From Actinomycetes bacterium (lineage in GTDB: Bacteria; Actinomycetota; Thermoleophilia; UBA2241), in contig JAKPOQ010000023.1 in NCBI GenBank assembly GCA_029547745.1, forward strand, positions 1-60,413: a stretch of 60,413 nucleotides of DNA, read 5' to 3'. Under the pieces are notes generated by a model. The model was not told the origin of the DNA. It did no database searches and was given only the letters and a program-made list of their open reading frames with translations. The number at the start of each line of letters is the position of its first letter. The stretch's first letter is position 1. A program made the translations under genes and the position numbers. This document shows, in pieces, positions 1 through 8,962 of this stretch.

Positions 1-957
1 CGTTCCAAGCTCGCCCTGCGCGACACATGGGTGAAGTTCACGAGCCTCTCCATGACGGCCGACGCGACGACGGTCACCTACGGGATCGGGACGAGCCTTC
101 GCGGACGCGTCTACCCTGCGCTCAAGGACGGCGCGACGGTCACGCTGCGGTACACCCGCGACGGCGCCTCAGGATCGATCGCCGTGAAGACCGCGCGCCA
201 CACGCAGGAGCTCGGCAATGGCGCGACCGCGACGTACTCGAGCTACTCCTTCAACGCCAAGCCGAAGAAGGAGACCTCCTACTATTGGTCCTCCGGCGAC
301 GGGCGCTCGCCCAAGGCGACGCTCAGAGTACGGCCGGTCGTTGCCGTCAAGGCGAGCGCCACGAGCGTCGCCGCCGGCGACACGGTCACGTTCACAGGCT
401 CGACCACGCCACTGCTGCCCGCTGCAACGGTCTGGCTGCAGACGAAGAGCGGCGACGACGCCGCCTGGACGGACGTGGTCAGCGGCGTGTTCGACGCCGA
501 CGGAGCATGCTCGTTCGACTGGACGGCCGAGGCCGGCGTGACGGCGGCACGCCTGCGCGTGCCGCCCACCGCCGGCCTCGTGACCGCCTACAGCCCGGCC
601 GTTCAGCTCACGGTGTCCGACGCGCCGGCTCCTGCGCAGACGCCACTCCCGAAGTGGAAGGTCACCCTCAGTCTCTCCGCCAGCAAGGTCAAGCCGGGCA
701 CGAAGGTCAGCTACCGCGGGGCGGTCAGCACCGCCTCCGACCCGGCGGGAAGTGGGACCGTGATCCTGCAGAAGCGGCGCCAGGGCGACACTCAGTGGCT
801 GAGCTGGCGGACACTCGCCCTGAGGGACGGCGCCTACTCGACGACGGTCGCGATGACGACTGCGGACCGCGTCTGGCAGTTTCGCGCCAAGATGCCGGCG
901 GACGCGTCCAACGCGACCGGCTACAGCCCGACCAGGACGCTCACCGTCACCAGATAG
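1..957 (+). CDS. Secreted Ig-like repeat protein, 5' end outside window
   Basis: The frame is open from base 1 (RSKLALRDTWVKF...), so the gene begins upstream; the ATG at 31 is probably internal. The visible 318 residues form about three beta-rich repeats. The later ones open with VVAVKASATSVAAGDTVTF and WKVTLSLSASKVKPGTKVSY and contain WLQTKS or ILQKRR strands, a pattern common in actinobacterial cell-surface and cell-wall hydrolase proteins. There is no catalytic motif, sorting signal or membrane segment in the visible part. It probably acts outside the cell as a spacer or binding module of a larger protein. The assignment to an Ig-like fold is by repeat pattern only. It converges with phoU. 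Confidence 0.6.
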   Translation, partial: RSKLALRDTWVKFTSLSMTADATTVTYGIGTSLRGRVYPALKDGATVTLRYTRDGASGSIAVKTARHTQELGNGATATYSSYSFNAKPKKETSYYWSSGDGRSPKATLRVRPVVAVKASATSVAAGDTVTFTGSTTPLLPAATVWLQTKSGDDAAWTDVVSGVFDADGACSFDWTAEAGVTAARLRVPPTAGLVTAYSPAVQLTVSDAPAPAQTPLPKWKVTLSLSASKVKPGTKVSYRGAVSTASDPAGSGTVILQKRRQGDTQWLSWRTLALRDGAYSTTVAMTTADRVWQFRAKMPADASNATGYSPTRTLTVTR

Positions 958-1249
958 CAGCGCTCGCTGCCATGACGCGCAGCGTCTCGCGCCGTCGGGC
1001 ACTCGCCTTGCCGAGAGGGGGAGACGACCCGGGCCGGCGATACCCGCAGAGGGCGACCTGGGCTTGGCGACATCCTGAGAGCATCCTGAAAGAGGGGCGA
1101 CCCGGGCCTGGTAGGGGAAGGCCCGGGTCGCCGGGCAGGCTCTCCGCGCACGGCAGGGTAGGGGCCGCCGTCGCGCTGGAGGCCGGGACAGGGACGCTCG
1201 ACCTGAGGGTCCGGCGTCCCGCACTTGTCGATCGCAGGCACTCTTCCTG
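958..1249. other. Convergent intergenic region, no gene
   Basis: About 290 bases between the surface protein and the 3' end of phoU. No convincing ORF. It holds a strong GC hairpin (1096-1132) and an 11-bp direct repeat, CATCCTGAGAG/CATCCTGAAAG, at 1071-1092. The motif GACCCGGGCC occurs once before the hairpin and in both hairpin arms. Confidence 0.6.
1096..1132. terminator. Bidirectional hairpin between convergent genes
   Basis: A perfect 14-bp inverted repeat (GGCGACCCGGGCCT / AGGCCCGGGTCGCC) with a 9-nt loop lies between two converging genes. There is no U-tract on either side, which is common for GC-rich actinobacterial 3' ends. Terminator role is inferred from position. Confidence 0.55.
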
Positions 1250-1948
1250 TCAGACGTCCTCCGGGTCGCTCACGCCGAGCAGGTCTCCCGGAGTGTCGGG
1301 CAGCTGATGCCGGCTGATCTCGCCCTCGACCATGTAAAGGACCTCCTCGGCGATGTTCGTCGCGTGGTCCGCGAGGCGCTCCATGTAGCGCGCCACGTTG
1401 AACATGAGGACGATGGCATCGAGGTGCTGGAGATCGGCGCGCAGCTCCTCCTTGAGCTCCTCCAGCAACCGCCGGTACAGCTCGTCGACCTCGTCGTCGG
1501 CGGCGAGCACCTTGCGCGCCACGACCGCGTCCTGCTGCACGAGGGCGTCGAGCGCCTTGCCGATCATGGTACGCATGCGATCGGCCATCACCGTCAGACT
1601 GGGCGGGACCGGCACCGGGTACTCGGCGGCCAACTGCTCGGCGCGCTCAGCGATGTTCACCGCCAGGTCGCCGATTCGCTCGAGCTCGTTGTCGATCTTG
1701 ATGACGGCGATGATGAAGCGCAGGTCGCTCGCCACGGGCTGATAGAGCGCCAGGAGCTTGAGGCACTCCTCCTCGACCTCGACCTCGTTCACGTCGATCC
1801 GGACGTCGCCGGCGATGACCTTGCGCGCCTTGGCCACGTCGTGGGTCTCGATCGCCCGGACGGCAAGACGCAGGTTCTCTTCGACGAGCGCGCCGAGCGC
1901 CAGGACCTTGCGCTTGAGTCGCTCGATCTCGCGCTGCAGATGAGTCAT
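1250..1948 (-). CDS. phoU: Phosphate signalling accessory protein PhoU
   Basis: A 232-residue all-helical protein of normal PhoU length. It has the two tandem PhoU repeats, with the metal-coordinating type motifs EVEVEEECLKLLALYQP and VARYMERLADHATNIAEEVLYM. PhoU links the state of the Pst transporter to the PhoR kinase and restrains phosphate uptake when phosphate is plentiful. GGGAGGG precedes the ATG. It is the last gene of the pst operon, 20 nt after pstB. Confidence 0.95.
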   Translation of the reverse strand: MTHLQREIERLKRKVLALGALVEENLRLAVRAIETHDVAKARKVIAGDVRIDVNEVEVEEECLKLLALYQPVASDLRFIIAVIKIDNELERIGDLAVNIAERAEQLAAEYPVPVPPSLTVMADRMRTMIGKALDALVQQDAVVARKVLAADDEVDELYRRLLEELKEELRADLQHLDAIVLMFNVARYMERLADHATNIAEEVLYMVEGEISRHQLPDTPGDLLGVSDPEDV

Positions 1949-1968
1949 GGACGGTGGCCCTCCCAGGC

Positions 1969-2835
1969 TCAGCTGAACCGGCCGGTGATGTAGTCCTCGG
2001 TCTGCTTCTCTCGGGGGTTGGAGAAGATCTGCGTCGTCGGGCCGAACTCGACGATGCGCCCCTCGTAGAAGAAGGCGGTGTAGTCACTGACACGCGCCGC
2101 CTGCTGCATGTTGTGGGTCACGATGACGATGGTGTAGTTCTTCTTCAGGCTCTCCATGAGCTCCTCGATCTTCGCCGTCGCCACCGGGTCGATGGCCGAG
2201 GCGGGTTCGTCCATGAGGACGACGTCCGGCTCGGTGGCGATGCAGCGCGCGATGCACAGGCGCTGCTGCTGACCGCCGGACAGGGCGATGCCGGGCTCGC
2301 CGAGCTTGTGCTTGACTTCGTCCCAGAGCGCGGAGCGCCGCAGCGCGTCCTCGACACGGTCGGCGAGCTCGGAGCGACTCAGCTTGTAGTGCTGACGCAG
2401 GCCATAGGCCACGTTGTCGAAGACACTCATGGGGAACGGGCTCGGCTTCTGGAAGATCATCCCCATGCGTCGCCGCAGGTCGAGGACGTCAGTGCCCGGC
2501 ACGAGGATGTTCTTGCCGTCGAAGACGATCTCGCCCGTCGCCCTGTGGTCGCGGTAGAGCTCGTAGATCCGGTTGTAGGTGCGGATGTGCGTCGACTTCC
2601 CGCAACCCGAAGGACCGATGATCGCTGTCACCCGGTTCCTCTTGATGTCGACGTCGTTGTCGAAGAGCGCCTGCTCCTTCCCATAGAAGAAGTCGAGGCC
2701 GCGCACCGAGATCACGCTCTCGAGAGCGTCGAAGTCGTCGTCGGTCGCGTGCGCCGCCGCCACTTCGACGGGCGGCGCGACCAGCACGTCCCGTCTCGCC
2801 CCGTCAGTGCTGTCCTTCACTTTGCTCCCTACCAT
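1969..2835 (-). CDS. pstB: Phosphate ABC transporter ATP-binding protein PstB
   Basis: The ATPase of the high-affinity phosphate importer (288 aa). It has Walker [10 protein letters not shown], a Q-loop region [20 protein letters not shown], the signature [16 protein letters not shown], Walker B VVLMDEP and the H-loop IVTHNMQQ. About 40 extra N-terminal residues precede the first strand [11 protein letters not shown]. Odd residues: Walker A is followed by [12 protein letters not shown] where most PstB have F(L/I)RTLNRMN, and the D-loop reads ASAIDP. The ATG overlaps the pstA stop by 7 nt and has a good AGGTAAGGA ribosome site. Confidence 0.96.
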   Translation of the reverse strand: MVGSKVKDSTDGARRDVLVAPPVEVAAAHATDDDFDALESVISVRGLDFFYGKEQALFDNDVDIKRNRVTAIIGPSGCGKSTHIRTYNRIYELYRDHRATGEIVFDGKNILVPGTDVLDLRRRMGMIFQKPSPFPMSVFDNVAYGLRQHYKLSRSELADRVEDALRRSALWDEVKHKLGEPGIALSGGQQQRLCIARCIATEPDVVLMDEPASAIDPVATAKIEELMESLKKNYTIVIVTHNMQQAARVSDYTAFFYEGRIVEFGPTTQIFSNPREKQTEDYITGRFS

Positions 2836-3788
2836 TCCTTACCTCGCTGGAAGATCAGACGCATGAGGACGTTGAGGCCGAGCACGGCGACGATGATCAG
2901 CAGCGCGCCGCCCCACGCGAGTTCCTGCATACGCGGATACGGCGTGCCCGAGAAGTCGTAGACCGTCTTCGTCAGGTTGGCGACCGGACCGCCGAAGAAC
3001 CCCTCCGGGCCGAAGAGCCCCTCCAACCAGTACGGGCTGCTCAGCGCCGTGAACAGGAGCGGAGCCGTCTCACCGGCGACGCGCACCGTGGCGAGGACGG
3101 CTCCGGTGATCAGGCCGCTGCGTGCCGCCCGCACGACGACGCCGAGCGTGACCCGCCAGCGCGGGACGCCCATGGCCAGCGCCGACTCGCGCAGTTCGTT
3201 GGGCACGAGGTTGAGCATGTCCTCGGTGGTCCGCGCCATGACGGGCAGCATGATGAACGCGAGGGCGACGGAGCCGGCGAAGCCGGAGTAGTGAGCGAAC
3301 GGCTTCACGAGGACCGCGAACACGAACAGGCCGACCACGATCGACGGGATTCCCATGTTGACGTTGGCGACCATCCGCACCGTCGTCGCGATCCGGCCGT
3401 TACGCCCGAACTCGGCGAGCCACACGCCGCCAAGGAAGCCCGTCGGCAGCGCGATCAGCGAAGCCGCCGCGGTGATCACCAGGGTCCCGAGGATGGCGTT
3501 GCCGAGGCCGCCGCCCTCTTCGCCCACGGCCGGCGGCAGCTCGGTGAAGAAGCCCCAGTCGATCGCTCCCACGCCGCGTCTCACGACCTCCCAGACGATG
3601 AGCGCCATGACGGCGATCCCGAGCGACGCGGCCACCCACGAGACGATCTTGATCGCGAGGTCAGCCGCCTTCCGGCGGGCGTGTGACCGTGCGGGCACCG
3701 CCGACAAGGGCGGAAGGCCGTGCACGCCGTGGTCGTCCCCGCCGGGCCTGGGAGTGCGGAGGGCAGATCCCGTAGGGGAGGCGCTCAT
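2829..3788 (-). CDS. pstA: Phosphate ABC transporter permease PstA
   Basis: Inner-membrane permease subunit (319 aa from the chosen start) with about six membrane segments and the family coupling region [21 protein letters not shown]. The N-terminal 55 residues are hydrophilic and Gly/Pro-rich. I chose ATG 3788 rather than the ORF-track start because it gives an ATGA overlap with the pstC stop, as at other junctions here. It forms the phosphate channel with PstC. Confidence 0.93.
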   Translation of the reverse strand: MSASPTGSALRTPRPGGDDHGVHGLPPLSAVPARSHARRKAADLAIKIVSWVAASLGIAVMALIVWEVVRRGVGAIDWGFFTELPPAVGEEGGGLGNAILGTLVITAAASLIALPTGFLGGVWLAEFGRNGRIATTVRMVANVNMGIPSIVVGLFVFAVLVKPFAHYSGFAGSVALAFIMLPVMARTTEDMLNLVPNELRESALAMGVPRWRVTLGVVVRAARSGLITGAVLATVRVAGETAPLLFTALSSPYWLEGLFGPEGFFGGPVANLTKTVYDFSGTPYPRMQELAWGGALLIIVAVLGLNVLMRLIFQRGKEW

Positions 3789-4795
3789 GCCCGGCCTCCA
3801 GCGGTCCGCTGCGCTCGTTTGAGCCACATCTGCGCCAACACCTGGAAGACCATGGTGATGGCGAACAACACGAGACCCATGGCGATGAGGGCGCTGATGT
3901 CCAGCTCGGTCATCGCCTCCCCGAACTGGAGGGCGATGAGCGACGCCACGGTCGTGCCCGGGTCGAAGAGGGAGCTCGGGACGTTGAGGAACTCACCGCC
4001 CACGAGGTAGGCGACGGCCATGGTCTCGCCGAGCGCCCGCCCGAGGCCGATGAAGGCCGCGCCCACGACACCGCTGAGGGCGTAGCGCAAGCTGATGCGG
4101 CGCAGGACCTCCCACGTCGTCGAGCCCATGCCGTAACCGGCCTCCTTGGTGACGCGCGGCACCATGAGCAGGACGTCGCGCGTGAAGGCGGTGATGAACG
4201 GCAGCACCATCACGGCGAGGACGAGCCCGGCGGTCAGGATCGAGAACCCGCCACCCTGGAACGTAGCCCCCGGCCTGATGAGGGGGAGGTCGCCCAGCCA
4301 GCTCCCCGTGACCGCCGGGACGACTGTGCCCTGCATGAAGGGCACCAGCACGTACAGGCCCCACATCCCGAAGATGATGCTTGGGATCGCGGCGAGCATC
4401 TCCACGGCAGTCCCGATGACGCGAGCGACGGACGGCGGCACCAGCTCGGTCAACAGCAGGGCGATGACGAACGCGAGGGGCACCGCGATGACCATCGCGA
4501 CGATGGTCGTCAGCGCCGTCCCCGCGAGAGCCGACAACGCCCCGTAGCTCCCGCTGCTCGGCGACCACGAGACCGTGGTGAGAAAGCTGAAGCCAAGCTC
4601 CCTGATCGCCGGCCACGAGTCATAGATGAGCACCCCGGCGAGGGTGAACATGGCGATGGTGACCAGGAGCCCGCAGACCAGCGTGAGGACGCGGAAGACC
4701 GGGTCACCGAAGCGATGGCCGCGCCGCGGCGCCGCCTCAGCGGCGCCGCGGCGCGGCCCTGTCTGTCGCTGCATGTCGAGTTCGACCGTGCTCAC
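3785..4795 (-). CDS. pstC: Phosphate ABC transporter permease PstC
   Basis: Second permease subunit of the Pst importer (336 aa), with about six membrane segments and the coupling loop PRVTKEAGYGMGSTTWEVLRRI. The start is GTG at 4795: GGAGG sits 7 nt upstream and the peptide VSTVELDMQRQTG follows; the ORF-track start runs into the pstS-pstC gap. A 19-bp perfect inverted repeat lies in codons 13-26, encoding a non-conserved RRGAAEAAPRRG segment. The gene starts 49 nt after the pstS stop. Confidence 0.93.
   Translation of the reverse strand: MSTVELDMQRQTGPRRGAAEAAPRRGHRFGDPVFRVLTLVCGLLVTIAMFTLAGVLIYDSWPAIRELGFSFLTTVSWSPSSGSYGALSALAGTALTTIVAMVIAVPLAFVIALLLTELVPPSVARVIGTAVEMLAAIPSIIFGMWGLYVLVPFMQGTVVPAVTGSWLGDLPLIRPGATFQGGGFSILTAGLVLAVMVLPFITAFTRDVLLMVPRVTKEAGYGMGSTTWEVLRRISLRYALSGVVGAAFIGLGRALGETMAVAYLVGGEFLNVPSSLFDPGTTVASLIALQFGEAMTELDISALIAMGLVLFAITMVFQVLAQMWLKRAQRTAGGRA
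4717..4758 (-). repeat. 19-bp inverted repeat inside the start of pstC
   Basis: Arms 4717-4735 and 4740-4758 (GGCCGCGCCGCGGCGCCGC and its exact complement) with loop CTCA. It lies 87 nt after the pstS stop and within pstC codons 13-26. See the finding on coding-embedded junction hairpins; it may protect or terminate the pstS transcript. Confidence 0.8.
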
Positions 4796-4844
4796 GTCCC
4801 TACCTCCGTGCGCGACGTATGCCGGTGTTACTGCGGACCGGCGC

Positions 4845-5954
4845 TCAGAGCGGCCAGACCGGTCCACCGGCGGCGGTGATGCTCTTCTCCCATTCGCTCT
4901 CGATCAGCGTGTAGACACTCTCGGGTAGCGGCACGTAGTTGAGCTCTTCCGCCGCGGCGCCGCCCTGGGTGAACGCCCAGTCGAAGAACTTCAGCATGGT
5001 CTGGGCGCGACCAGCGTCGGCTTGCTCCTTCTGCGTGAGGATGAACGACGCCCCGGTGATGGGCCACGTGGTCGCACCCGGCTGGTTCACGAGCACCACG
5101 TAGAAGTCCTCGGCCCCGGCCCAATCGGCCTGAGCGGCAGCCTGGGTGAAGGTCTCAAGGCTCGGCTTCACCCATTCGCCGTCGGCATTCTGGACCTGGG
5201 TGGTGGCAAGCCCGGCTTCCTCGGCGTATGCGTACTCGACGTAGCCGATCGAGCCCTTGAGCTGCTGCACGCTGGCGGCGACGCCTTCGTTGCCCTTGCC
5301 GCCTACCCCCGTAGGCCACGCGATCTCCTTCTCGCCGCCGAGGGTCCAGACATCGCCTGCAGCGGCAGCGAGGTAGCTCGTGAAGATCCACGTCGTGCCC
5401 GAGCTGTCGGAACGGTGCACGACACTGATCTTGCCGGACGGGATCTTGACGCCCTTGTTCACCGCCGCGATCGCCGGATCGCCCCAGTCAGTGATGTCGC
5501 CGTTGTAGATCTTGGCGATCAGCTCGCCCGTCAGCCTGAGCTCGTTGCTCTCGATGCCTTCAAGGTTGACGATCATGACGACGCCGCCGACGCACTGCGG
5601 CCACTGCACGAGCCCTGCGTCTTCGAGCTCGGTGGGCTCGAGAGGGCTGTCCGAAGCGCCGAAGTCCACAGTCTTCGCCGTGATCGCCGAGATGCCGCCT
5701 CCGGAGCCGATGGACTGGTAGTTGAGCTTGACGTCGGTGAGTCCCGCGTACTCGCTACCCCACTTCGAATAGAGCGGATAGGGGAAGCTCGCCCCGGCGC
5801 CGACGATCGTGTCCGTGGTGTCCGACGCGGGCGGACCGCTTTCGGCGCTCGTCTCGTCGCCGCCGCAGGCGGCAAGCCCCAGCGCCGCGAGGGCGACGAC
5901 AGCCATCAGGGCGACGGCGGCCGCCGTGCGCCGCAAGCGAATGGACTTCCTCAT
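4845..5954 (-). CDS. pstS: Phosphate-binding lipoprotein PstS
   Basis: Extracytoplasmic phosphate-binding protein (369 aa). From ATG 5954 it starts MRKSIRLRR, then a hydrophobic stretch ending in the lipobox LGLAAC, so Cys is the likely lipidated first mature residue. Binding-site motifs of the family are present: GAGASFPYPLYSKW, GSGGGISAI, DFGASDSPL and HRSDSSGTTWIFTSYL. AGGAAGG precedes the ATG. It is the first gene of pstSCAB-phoU and is preceded by a PHO-like promoter, so induction by phosphate starvation is likely. Confidence 0.95.
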   Translation of the reverse strand: MRKSIRLRRTAAAVALMAVVALAALGLAACGGDETSAESGPPASDTTDTIVGAGASFPYPLYSKWGSEYAGLTDVKLNYQSIGSGGGISAITAKTVDFGASDSPLEPTELEDAGLVQWPQCVGGVVMIVNLEGIESNELRLTGELIAKIYNGDITDWGDPAIAAVNKGVKIPSGKISVVHRSDSSGTTWIFTSYLAAAAGDVWTLGGEKEIAWPTGVGGKGNEGVAASVQQLKGSIGYVEYAYAEEAGLATTQVQNADGEWVKPSLETFTQAAAQADWAGAEDFYVVLVNQPGATTWPITGASFILTQKEQADAGRAQTMLKFFDWAFTQGGAAAEELNYVPLPESVYTLIESEWEKSITAAGGPVWPL

Positions 5955-6015
5955 CCTGGCCTTCCTTGAGTCGATGGACGTTCCGGGCGCGGCACCCCTG
6001 ACGCGCCGCACCGTC

Positions 6016-6058
6016 ACGCTACCCGGGGACTGTTAGGGGAGAGTTAGCGGCAGGTCAG
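6016..6058 (-). promoter_or_regulatory. PHO-box-like promoter of pstS
   Basis: On the minus strand CTAAC occurs at exact 11-bp steps (6047-6043 and 6036-6032), with a third weaker copy CTGAC at 6058-6054. The last copy is followed after 10 nt by TAGCGT, a -10-like hexamer, 61 nt before the pstS start. Eleven-bp direct repeats over the -35 are the usual layout of PhoB/PhoP-type sites. The same layout precedes phoP (8773-8804). Confidence 0.65.
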
Positions 6059-6161
6059 CTCGCGACAAGACTTCGGCAGGCGCGAGGGTGCTGCCCAAAA
6101 GGGAGACGTGACCGGGCGCTCGACCGCGGCTCGACGCACGACGTCGGTCGCCAGATGAGCC

Positions 6162-7949
6162 TCAGCGGCGCGGCAGGTGAAGACGAAAGGTACTGCCGCG
6201 CCCGACGACGCTCTCGACCGAGACGGTCCCGCCGTGCACCTGCGCGATGTGCTTGACGATCGAGAGTCCCAGGCCCGTACCGCCGAGGTCGCGGCTGCGG
6301 GCCTTGTCGACGCGGTAGAAACGTTCGAAGAGGCGCGGCAGATGCTCGCGCGCGATGCCGACCCCCTGGTCGCTCACGGCGATCACCGTCTCGTCGGTGG
6401 TCTGGGTCACGGAGACGGTGACGGTCGTCCCCTCGGAGCTGTACTTGATCGCGTTGTCGAGCAGGTTGACCATGGCCTGTTCCACGAGCGGCGGGTCGAT
6501 CTCGGCGACAAGGTCGTCCGGACACTCGACCTCGATCGTGATCCGCTTCGCCTCGGCCTTGATCCCGCACACCTCGGCAGCCACCGTCAGCACGTCGGCG
6601 AGGCGCGTCTCCTGCACGACGACCTCGCGGCCGTCGCCGGCGCGCTCGAGGCTGGACAGCGAGAGGAGATCCTCGACGATCGCGTTCAGGCGATCGGCCT
6701 GCCCCGCGATGATGCGCAAGAAGCGCCGCGCCGTCACGGGGTCGTCGATCGCCCCGTCGGCGAGCGTCTCAGCAAAGCCCTTGATCGACGTGACCGGCGT
6801 CTTCAGCTCGTGCGACACGTTGGCGACGAAGTCACGACGGACGGCCTCGAGCCGTCGCAGCCGAGTCACGTCGTTCACCACGATCACGGCGCCGGCGACG
6901 GCCCCGTCCTCAGCCTGGAGCAGAGAGCCGTGGGCCTGCAGGTACCGTTCCTCCCCGCCGACCTCCACGGTCAGGTCGGCCTCGACTGGTTGCTCCCCTT
7001 CGAGGACGGCGCGCACGACACCCTGCAGCTCAGGGTTGCGCACCACCTCCTCGATCGACGCCCCGACGACGTCGTCCGCCGCCACGCCCAGCAGACGCGC
7101 GACGGCGGTGTTGACGGCGATCACGCGCCCCTGAGGATCGACGGCGAGGACGCCCTCGACCATGCTCTCGAGCACGGCCTCGCGCCGGTTGCGCTCACGG
7201 GTCAGCGTCCTCAGCTTGTCGTCGAGCTCCGCCGCCATCCGGTTCATGGACTCGGCCACGGCGGCGAACTCGACCGTGGAAGACGGGAGAACCTTATGGC
7301 TGAGGTCCCCGGCGGCGAAGCGCTCGGCGCCTTCGCGCATCTGGCGGACCGGTCGCGCGATGTGCCGCGACACGCACCAGCCAAGCAAGGCGGCGACGAG
7401 GGCGACGACCGCCGCGCCCGCGAAGATGCTGCGATAGAGGTGAGAAAGCGCGGCGTCGACGGCGGTGAGCGGCGTCGCCGTGCGCACCACGGCGACGACC
7501 TCACCGCCGGCCTCGAGCGGCACCGCCACGTACATCATCTCGACGCCCAGCGTCTGGCTGCGTCGCACCGCGCGCCCGACGCCGCCGCCGACGGCGGCCC
7601 TGTACTCAGGACGGTCCGAGTGGTTGACCATGTCCTCGGGCAAACGGTCCGAATCGGCGATGACCTCCCCCGCCGCCCGGCCCCGGGCGCCCGCCCCGAT
7701 GAGGGTGATGCGGGTATCGGACGCGGCGCCCATCCGCTGGATCAGCGGCTCGATGCCGCGAAGCTCACCGCTCGTGACGAGCGCCGTCACCTCTTCGCGC
7801 ACCAGGCTCGCACGCACCCGAAGGTCGTCGGCGATCCGGTCGGTGTAGAAGTCGCGGGCGAAGCTCACCGCGAGCCAGCCGACGGCGACCGTGGCCAGGA
7901 TGACGACGACGAGGTAGCTCGCGTAGATGCGCCAGAAGAGGTGACGCAT
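6162..7949 (-). CDS. phoR: PhoR-type sensor histidine kinase
   Basis: Membrane sensor kinase of 595 residues, partner of the response regulator just upstream. Order: membrane helix (about 10-30), extracytoplasmic domain, second helix (172-192), HAMP, PAS (about 250-365), HisKA with phospho-acceptor His380 in VSHELKTPVTS, then the ATPase domain with N-box LLDNAIKYSS, DQGVGI and GTGLGLSI. The gene order phoP-phoR-pstSCAB-phoU supports a phosphate-starvation kinase. It begins 65 nt after the phoP stop. Confidence 0.9.
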   Translation of the reverse strand: MRHLFWRIYASYLVVVILATVAVGWLAVSFARDFYTDRIADDLRVRASLVREEVTALVTSGELRGIEPLIQRMGAASDTRITLIGAGARGRAAGEVIADSDRLPEDMVNHSDRPEYRAAVGGGVGRAVRRSQTLGVEMMYVAVPLEAGGEVVAVVRTATPLTAVDAALSHLYRSIFAGAAVVALVAALLGWCVSRHIARPVRQMREGAERFAAGDLSHKVLPSSTVEFAAVAESMNRMAAELDDKLRTLTRERNRREAVLESMVEGVLAVDPQGRVIAVNTAVARLLGVAADDVVGASIEEVVRNPELQGVVRAVLEGEQPVEADLTVEVGGEERYLQAHGSLLQAEDGAVAGAVIVVNDVTRLRRLEAVRRDFVANVSHELKTPVTSIKGFAETLADGAIDDPVTARRFLRIIAGQADRLNAIVEDLLSLSSLERAGDGREVVVQETRLADVLTVAAEVCGIKAEAKRITIEVECPDDLVAEIDPPLVEQAMVNLLDNAIKYSSEGTTVTVSVTQTTDETVIAVSDQGVGIAREHLPRLFERFYRVDKARSRDLGGTGLGLSIVKHIAQVHGGTVSVESVVGRGSTFRLHLPRR

Positions 7950-8014
7950 GGACTCAAGCGTCCCGCGGGATCGACTCAGACGTCGCCCAGTGTGGCGCGC
8001 GCTGCAGCATCAGA

Positions 8015-8716
8015 TCAGACGTCCCGCAGGCGGTAGCCGACGCCGCGCACGGTCTCGATGGAGGAGCCGGCCTTGCCGAGCTTGCGGCGCAGCGACACGA
8101 TGTGCACGTCGACCGACCGCTCGGTCACGTAACGGTCGGCGACGTATACATCGTCGCCCTGCGCCGCATCGACGATCTGCTGCCGCGTGAACACCCACCC
8201 CGGCCGGCGGGCGAGGTACAGCAGGATGCGGAACTCGGTCACCGTCAGGTCGACGGGCGCGTCGCCGACTAACACCTCATGACGCCCCGGATGGATGACG
8301 ATGTCGTTGACATGCAGGGCCGCATCTTCCTCGGTCGCCTCGCTCTCGCGGCGAAGCACCGCCTTGACACGCGCCGTCAACACACGCGGGCTGAACGGCT
8401 TCGTGACGTAGTCGGCGGCGCCCAGCTCGAGCCCGGCGACGATGTCGGCCTCGCTACCCTTCGCCGTCAGCATGATGACGGGGATGTGGCGCGTGGTCAG
8501 GTCGCCCTTGAGGCGCCGGCAGACCTCGAGCCCGTCGACGCCGGGCAGCATGAGGTCGAGGACGACTACATCGGGCATCTTCATGCGCGTCGCCGCCAGC
8601 GCGTCCTCGCCGGTCGTCACGCAGACGACGGTGTAGCCCTCCTTCTCAAGGTTGTACTTGACGAGTTCGAGGATGTCCTCTTCGTCGTCGACCACGAGCA
8701 CGGTCTCGTGCGCCAT
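8015..8716 (-). CDS. phoP: PhoP/PhoB-type response regulator
   Basis: OmpR-family regulator of 233 residues. The receiver domain has the acidic pair DD10-11, phospho-acceptor Asp54 in VVVLDLMLPG, and LTAKG with the conserved Lys. The C-terminal winged helix ends in TERSVDVHIVSLRRKLG and IETVRGVGYRL, typical of OmpR/PhoB. GGAGG stands 7 nt before the ATG. It should bind the repeats before pstS and, given the same repeats in its own promoter, probably regulates itself. Confidence 0.92.
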   Translation of the reverse strand: MAHETVLVVDDEEDILELVKYNLEKEGYTVVCVTTGEDALAATRMKMPDVVVLDLMLPGVDGLEVCRRLKGDLTTRHIPVIMLTAKGSEADIVAGLELGAADYVTKPFSPRVLTARVKAVLRRESEATEEDAALHVNDIVIHPGRHEVLVGDAPVDLTVTEFRILLYLARRPGWVFTRQQIVDAAQGDDVYVADRYVTERSVDVHIVSLRRKLGKAGSSIETVRGVGYRLRDV

Positions 8717-8772
8717 AAGCGGTCCTCCTTGCCCGACGACGGCCCCAGGGCGGAGGCGTCGACGCGGCCGTG

Positions 8773-8804
8773 AAGGTACCCCGGCTACATTAGCGATTCG
8801 TTAG
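8773..8804 (-). promoter_or_regulatory. PHO-box-like promoter of phoP-phoR
   Basis: The minus strand shows CTAAC then CTAAT 11 bp apart (8804-8800 and 8793-8789), then exactly 10 nt, then TACCTT as a -10. Distances and motif match the pstS promoter. The site is 57-88 nt upstream of the phoP start, fitting autoregulation. The stretch from here to 8962 holds no gene. Confidence 0.6.
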
Positions 8805-8962
8805 CATGGTGGCGAGACCCTTGGGCGTCGCGAGCACGGAGAGCGAGAGACGAGCGCAAGAGGCCAAACGTGGCCCCGACGCCGGGCGCCGGTCGAGGCG
8901 CAGGACCGCAGCCCTGGCGCCGGACTGTGACCCTGGCGCTCAGCAGTGAGGAGGGGGACATC

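Noticed and set aside
27-1307. 426-aa plus-strand ORF overlapping the first gene
   Set aside because: Arg/Asp/Gly-rich shadow; the frame open from base 1 has real beta-repeat sequence.
6177-8036. 619-aa ORF opposite phoR
   Set aside because: Antisense shadow of a clear histidine kinase; no domain, His/Arg/Asp-rich.
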